From positions 23,091 through 87,090 of the forward strand of contig CAZVFX010000012.1 in the NCBI GenBank assembly GCA_964626565.1: a stretch of DNA of 64,000 nucleotides, read 5' to 3'. Below, piece by piece: positions 61,283-64,000 of the stretch. The notes below the pieces were generated by a model that worked only from the letters and a program-made list of their open reading frames with translations, had not been told where the DNA came from and searched no databases. Made by a program: the position numbers and the translations under genes. Position 1 is the stretch's first letter. Each line of letters opens with the position of its first letter. This DNA comes from CAZVFX01 sp964626565. GTDB lineage: Bacteria; Myxococcota_A; UBA9042; CAIXZC01.

Positions 61283-63952
61283 ATGGCCCAAAAGAAACGC
61301 CGCAAAACAGGATCCCACCAGGCCCCACGGGTCACCAAGGGAGCACGCAAACCGAAATCTCCGGCTAAGCGCTTCAGCGCCAAGGCGCTCCTGACGTCCC
61401 TGCGCACCGGCGCACCGTCTTCTCTCCTCGCCATCCTCGGCGGCCTGCTCATCGCTTTCTCCTTCCCCGACATTGAATGGTGGCCGTTGGGATGGGTGGC
61501 TTTGGTCCCGCTCCTGTACGCGGTGGAAGGGAGAAAAGGAAAGCAGGTGTTCCTGCTGGGCCTCCTCACCGGAACCACTGCGAACTTCGTGGGCTTCTTC
61601 TGGATGGTGAATATGCTCACCACCTTCGGCCATTTTCCCTTCTGGCTGTCGGTGCCCGTGGTCTTCCTGGGTTCGGTCTATCAGGGGCTGGCCATCGCCG
61701 CGGCCGTGGCGCTATCCGTCTGGGCATCCCGGCGGCTCAAATGGCACATTACCTTTGTCCTCCCCATATTCTATGCGGTTTGCGAAGCTTTCCACCCCAT
61801 CCTGTTTCCCTGGTACCTGGCCAACGGACAGTATGCTTTTCTGCACCTCATACAGATCTGCGACCTGGTTGGAGTGAGTGCAGTAACTTTCGTCGTGGTC
61901 ATGGGCAACGCAGCCCTCTTTCAGTTGGCTCTGGGAATCGAGCAGGGGGCTTTGCGCAGCCACTGGCCCGCGGCCGCGGCTTTTGCTGCGGTGCTGCTGT
62001 TGACCCTGGTCTACGGCCACTTCCGCCTGGATTCGGTCCGGGCCGAAGAGGCGGCTGCTGACAAACTCAAAATCGCGGTGGTCGAGCCGGAAATCGGCAT
62101 CTTCGAAGAGCAGGTAAAAGAGTTTCCAAAAGGGGAAAACAAGATGTGGATCCTCAAGTGGAACACCTTGAGACTCCATATGACTTCGCAAAAGCTGGCC
62201 CGGGAGAATCCTGATCTCATCGTGTGGCCCGAGAGCACCTATTTTCCGGCCATCTCCCACTATGCCCAGCGCCACGACGCCCTGTGGATGGCTGCCGGGG
62301 CCGGAGGGGCCGTGGCCTTGACCTCCCGTGGCAAGCTGCGCTCCATGGACGATTCTGGCGCCTACAACGCGGTTCACTCGCGTGGCGAAGAACTCACCTT
62401 TCTCGTTGGAGATGAGTGCGCCGCAGCCCGCATTGAAGAAGGGCGGTTGGTGAAAGAAGAGACCCACTGCGAAAAGGACCTCAACGCGGTGTGGATAGGC
62501 TGCGCTGAAAAACCCGCGGTGAAAGACTCACCATTCGATCAGTGCGGCGCTCTGGCTGCCGGGGATGCCGGCTTGATCGCGGCCCGGACCGCGGAAGGAT
62601 GGGTACCGCTGGAAACCGGTGACGAGCGGGACCTTCTGGCGCTGGCCGGTTCTGGCCCCGGCTCTTTTGTTGCCGGAGGCGATGGGGTGATCATTGCCGG
62701 CAACGTTCTGGAAGGCGTCACCTTCCGCAAGGAGACTCCGGGCCGGCGATGGGTGGCGGCGGACCGGCGGTCCGGGGAAGTCATCCTGGTGTCATCGAGC
62801 GGGGAACTGGCATCGATTCCGGACGTCGGTGAACTGTCCCTGCCGGAGTCCGCACCCTGTACGGCCAAAGCTACGGTCGCAGACGCAGCAGTTGCCGGGA
62901 ATGGAGTGCTCTGGCTGGCCACTGACAACGGCCTGCTGAGGAAAACGGCAAAGGGCGACACTACCGTGGAACCCGGACATTCGTTTGTATCGGTGGCTTG
63001 TAACCGCGACCATGACTGTGCGGCCCTTGACGACGAGCGCGGCCTCTTTGAGTTGCACGAATCGGGGGCCCGGAAAATAGCGTCCCTTCCAGCCGGCGTC
63101 CGCACGCTTTCCAAAGCCGCGTTCACCCGCCACTACTGGTGGATTCCCCCCGACGCCCAGCGCCTGTACCAATCCCGGGAAGAGCTGCCTGAGTCCACCG
63201 ATTACCCGGTCGCCATCATTGAAGACAGCGACACCTCGGCAGCGGACGCCAACGCGGTGCAACGGGGGTTTGCGGCACCGCTCCTGTTCGGCTCCACCTC
63301 CGGAATCCTGGTTGATGCCGAGCACCCGAACTCGCTGGAAAACACCCGCTACAACAGCGCCTTCCTCATCGACGAAGAAGGGAGAGTCGAAGGGCGGTAC
63401 GACAAGCAGTACCTGCTCATGTTCGGAGAACACATGCCCTGGGGCAAGGAATTCCCGATCCTCTACGACTGGATACCGGAGGCTGGGAGGTTCTCCAAAG
63501 GCCCCAACGCGGAACCGCTGAAGTTCAAGGGCCACACCCTGGGCATCCTGGTGTGCTACGAAGATATCATTGCGGCCCACACCAACAAGATCGCGGCGGA
63601 CCGCCCCAACGTGTTCATCAATCTCACCAACGACGCCTGGTTCGGAAAGACCAAGGAAGCGTATCAGCACTTTGTGCTCGCCCTTTTTCGCGCGGTGGAG
63701 CACCGTCTCCCCCTGGTGCGCGCCACCACCACCGGCGTGAGCGGCTGGGTCTCCGCCACCGGTGAAATCGGCTATGTCACCGACCTTTACGACGCGGAGA
63801 CTTTTGTGGCCGACGTACCCATGCTGGAAGGGGGCACTTTCTACGGTTCTGCCGGCCGCTTCTTCACGCCTCTGCTGCTGCTCATGTCGTTGATGATCAT
63901 ACTGGCGGCCGGAAAGGTATTCGGAAAACTCCGCCGGCGCATCAGCACCTAG
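61283..63952 (+). CDS. lnt: Apolipoprotein N-acyltransferase with large propeller-like insertion
   Basis: Lnt N-acylates lipoproteins in the inner membrane. Here the protein has 889 residues against about 510 in E. coli. A Lys-rich N-terminus leads to about six membrane segments (residues 50-250). The nitrilase domain follows with catalytic Glu317 (LIVWPEST), Lys708 (RYDKQYLLMFGEHMPWG) and Cys758 (ILVCYED). In E. coli Glu and Lys are 68 residues apart; here 391. About 323 extra residues (about 335-655) are inserted. They are beta-rich and repetitive (GVIIAGN, GVLWLATDNGLL, DHDCAALDDERGLFELHE), like a small beta-propeller. All three catalytic residues remain, so it is probably active. It follows the lipid kinase by six bases. 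Many lipoproteins in this window would need it. Confidence 0.93.
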   Translation: MAQKKRRKTGSHQAPRVTKGARKPKSPAKRFSAKALLTSLRTGAPSSLLAILGGLLIAFSFPDIEWWPLGWVALVPLLYAVEGRKGKQVFLLGLLTGTTANFVGFFWMVNMLTTFGHFPFWLSVPVVFLGSVYQGLAIAAAVALSVWASRRLKWHITFVLPIFYAVCEAFHPILFPWYLANGQYAFLHLIQICDLVGVSAVTFVVVMGNAALFQLALGIEQGALRSHWPAAAAFAAVLLLTLVYGHFRLDSVRAEEAAADKLKIAVVEPEIGIFEEQVKEFPKGENKMWILKWNTLRLHMTSQKLARENPDLIVWPESTYFPAISHYAQRHDALWMAAGAGGAVALTSRGKLRSMDDSGAYNAVHSRGEELTFLVGDECAAARIEEGRLVKEETHCEKDLNAVWIGCAEKPAVKDSPFDQCGALAAGDAGLIAARTAEGWVPLETGDERDLLALAGSGPGSFVAGGDGVIIAGNVLEGVTFRKETPGRRWVAADRRSGEVILVSSSGELASIPDVGELSLPESAPCTAKATVADAAVAGNGVLWLATDNGLLRKTAKGDTTVEPGHSFVSVACNRDHDCAALDDERGLFELHESGARKIASLPAGVRTLSKAAFTRHYWWIPPDAQRLYQSREELPESTDYPVAIIEDSDTSAADANAVQRGFAAPLLFGSTSGILVDAEHPNSLENTRYNSAFLIDEEGRVEGRYDKQYLLMFGEHMPWGKEFPILYDWIPEAGRFSKGPNAEPLKFKGHTLGILVCYEDIIAAHTNKIAADRPNVFINLTNDAWFGKTKEAYQHFVLALFRAVEHRLPLVRATTTGVSGWVSATGEIGYVTDLYDAETFVADVPMLEGGTFYGSAGRFFTPLLLLMSLMIILAAGKVFGKLRRRIST
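62280..63250 (+). other. Inserted beta-propeller-like segment within lnt
   Basis: This in-frame stretch separates the catalytic Glu and Lys of the nitrilase domain. It contains WMAAGAGGAVALTSRGKL, VWIGC, LLALAGSGPGSFVAGGDGVI, WVAADRRSGEVILVSSSGEL and WLATDNGLLRK, spaced as blades. It has no recognisable similarity to other Lnt regions. Base composition does not stand out. Confidence 0.6.
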
Positions 63953-64000
63953 GCCTAAAACAAGCGCATATTGACCGACCCGAAGGGCGGTTGTCCAGCT
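63953..64000. other. Terminal intergenic stretch
   Basis: 48 bp after lnt. An inverted pair (GACCGACCCG, GGGCGGTTGTC) could form part of a terminator, but the window ends before its end. Confidence 0.25.

Overview
The window reads as chromosomal DNA of a GC-rich, diderm (outer-membrane) bacterium, most likely a Myxococcota or other delta-type lineage. The basis is family content rather than a marker gene: BamA and apolipoprotein N-acyltransferase (two membranes, lipoproteins); Hanks-type Ser/Thr kinases with a PP2C phosphatase; a sigma-54 activator; MopE-type and CGDDGCGG-type cysteine-rich lipoproteins; DUF11, FG-GAP and PEGA proteins; and an alkyl-DHAP-synthase-like flavoprotein. No rRNA, tRNA, CRISPR array, insertion sequence or phage gene was seen. 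Candidate promoters share a rough pattern of TTGnnn, 16-18 bp, then TAAAnT/TATnnT.

Layout. 1-5.9 kb (minus): a MopE-repeat lipoprotein, then glmU and glmS (glmS is cut by the window edge). 6.1-24.9 kb (plus): an envelope and signalling block. It has a kinase plus TPR/PEGA membrane-protein pair, three very large cysteine-rich lipoproteins, a second kinase plus TPR/PEGA pair, and a PAS-AAA-Fis sigma-54 activator. 24.9-32.5 kb: direct and inverted GAGACA sites and a near-consensus sigma-54 promoter precede a secreted protein of about 2434 residues with about 18 DUF11 repeats. That gene carries an exact 1452-bp internal duplication. 32.6-38.6 kb: PP2C phosphatase, cydAB, a small lipoprotein and prkA. 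38.7-41.2 kb: a TPR protein whose N-terminus is encoded by an AT-rich intergenic-type repeat, a methyltransferase, a 39-residue very basic protein, and a degenerate class II amidotransferase-like protein. 41.3-46.7 kb (minus): bamA, an unrecognised gene and a 12-TM-type transporter-like gene. 46.9-53.9 kb: a 2347-residue lipoprotein with Ig-like and FG-GAP repeats. 54.0-56.4 kb: a compact, apparently undescribed RiPP-type cluster (50-residue precursor, HPr-kinase-like protein, radical SAM/SPASM enzyme, S26-type peptidase). 56.5-64 kb: a D/E/F-like flavoprotein and Fe-S set, a diacylglycerol-kinase-like gene, and an lnt whose nitrilase domain is interrupted by about 320 residues that look like a beta-propeller.

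How it fits together (inference). Much of the window builds or watches the cell envelope: amino-sugar supply (GlmS/GlmU), outer-membrane assembly (BamA), lipoprotein acylation (Lnt), possible ether-lipid or lipid phosphorylation steps, and large exported repeat proteins. The two kinase plus TPR/PEGA modules, the PP2C and the sigma-54 activator are the likely control layer. The most novel-looking items are the RiPP cluster, the propeller-interrupted Lnt, and the activator, enhancer and sigma-54-promoter arrangement that drives the DUF11 giant.
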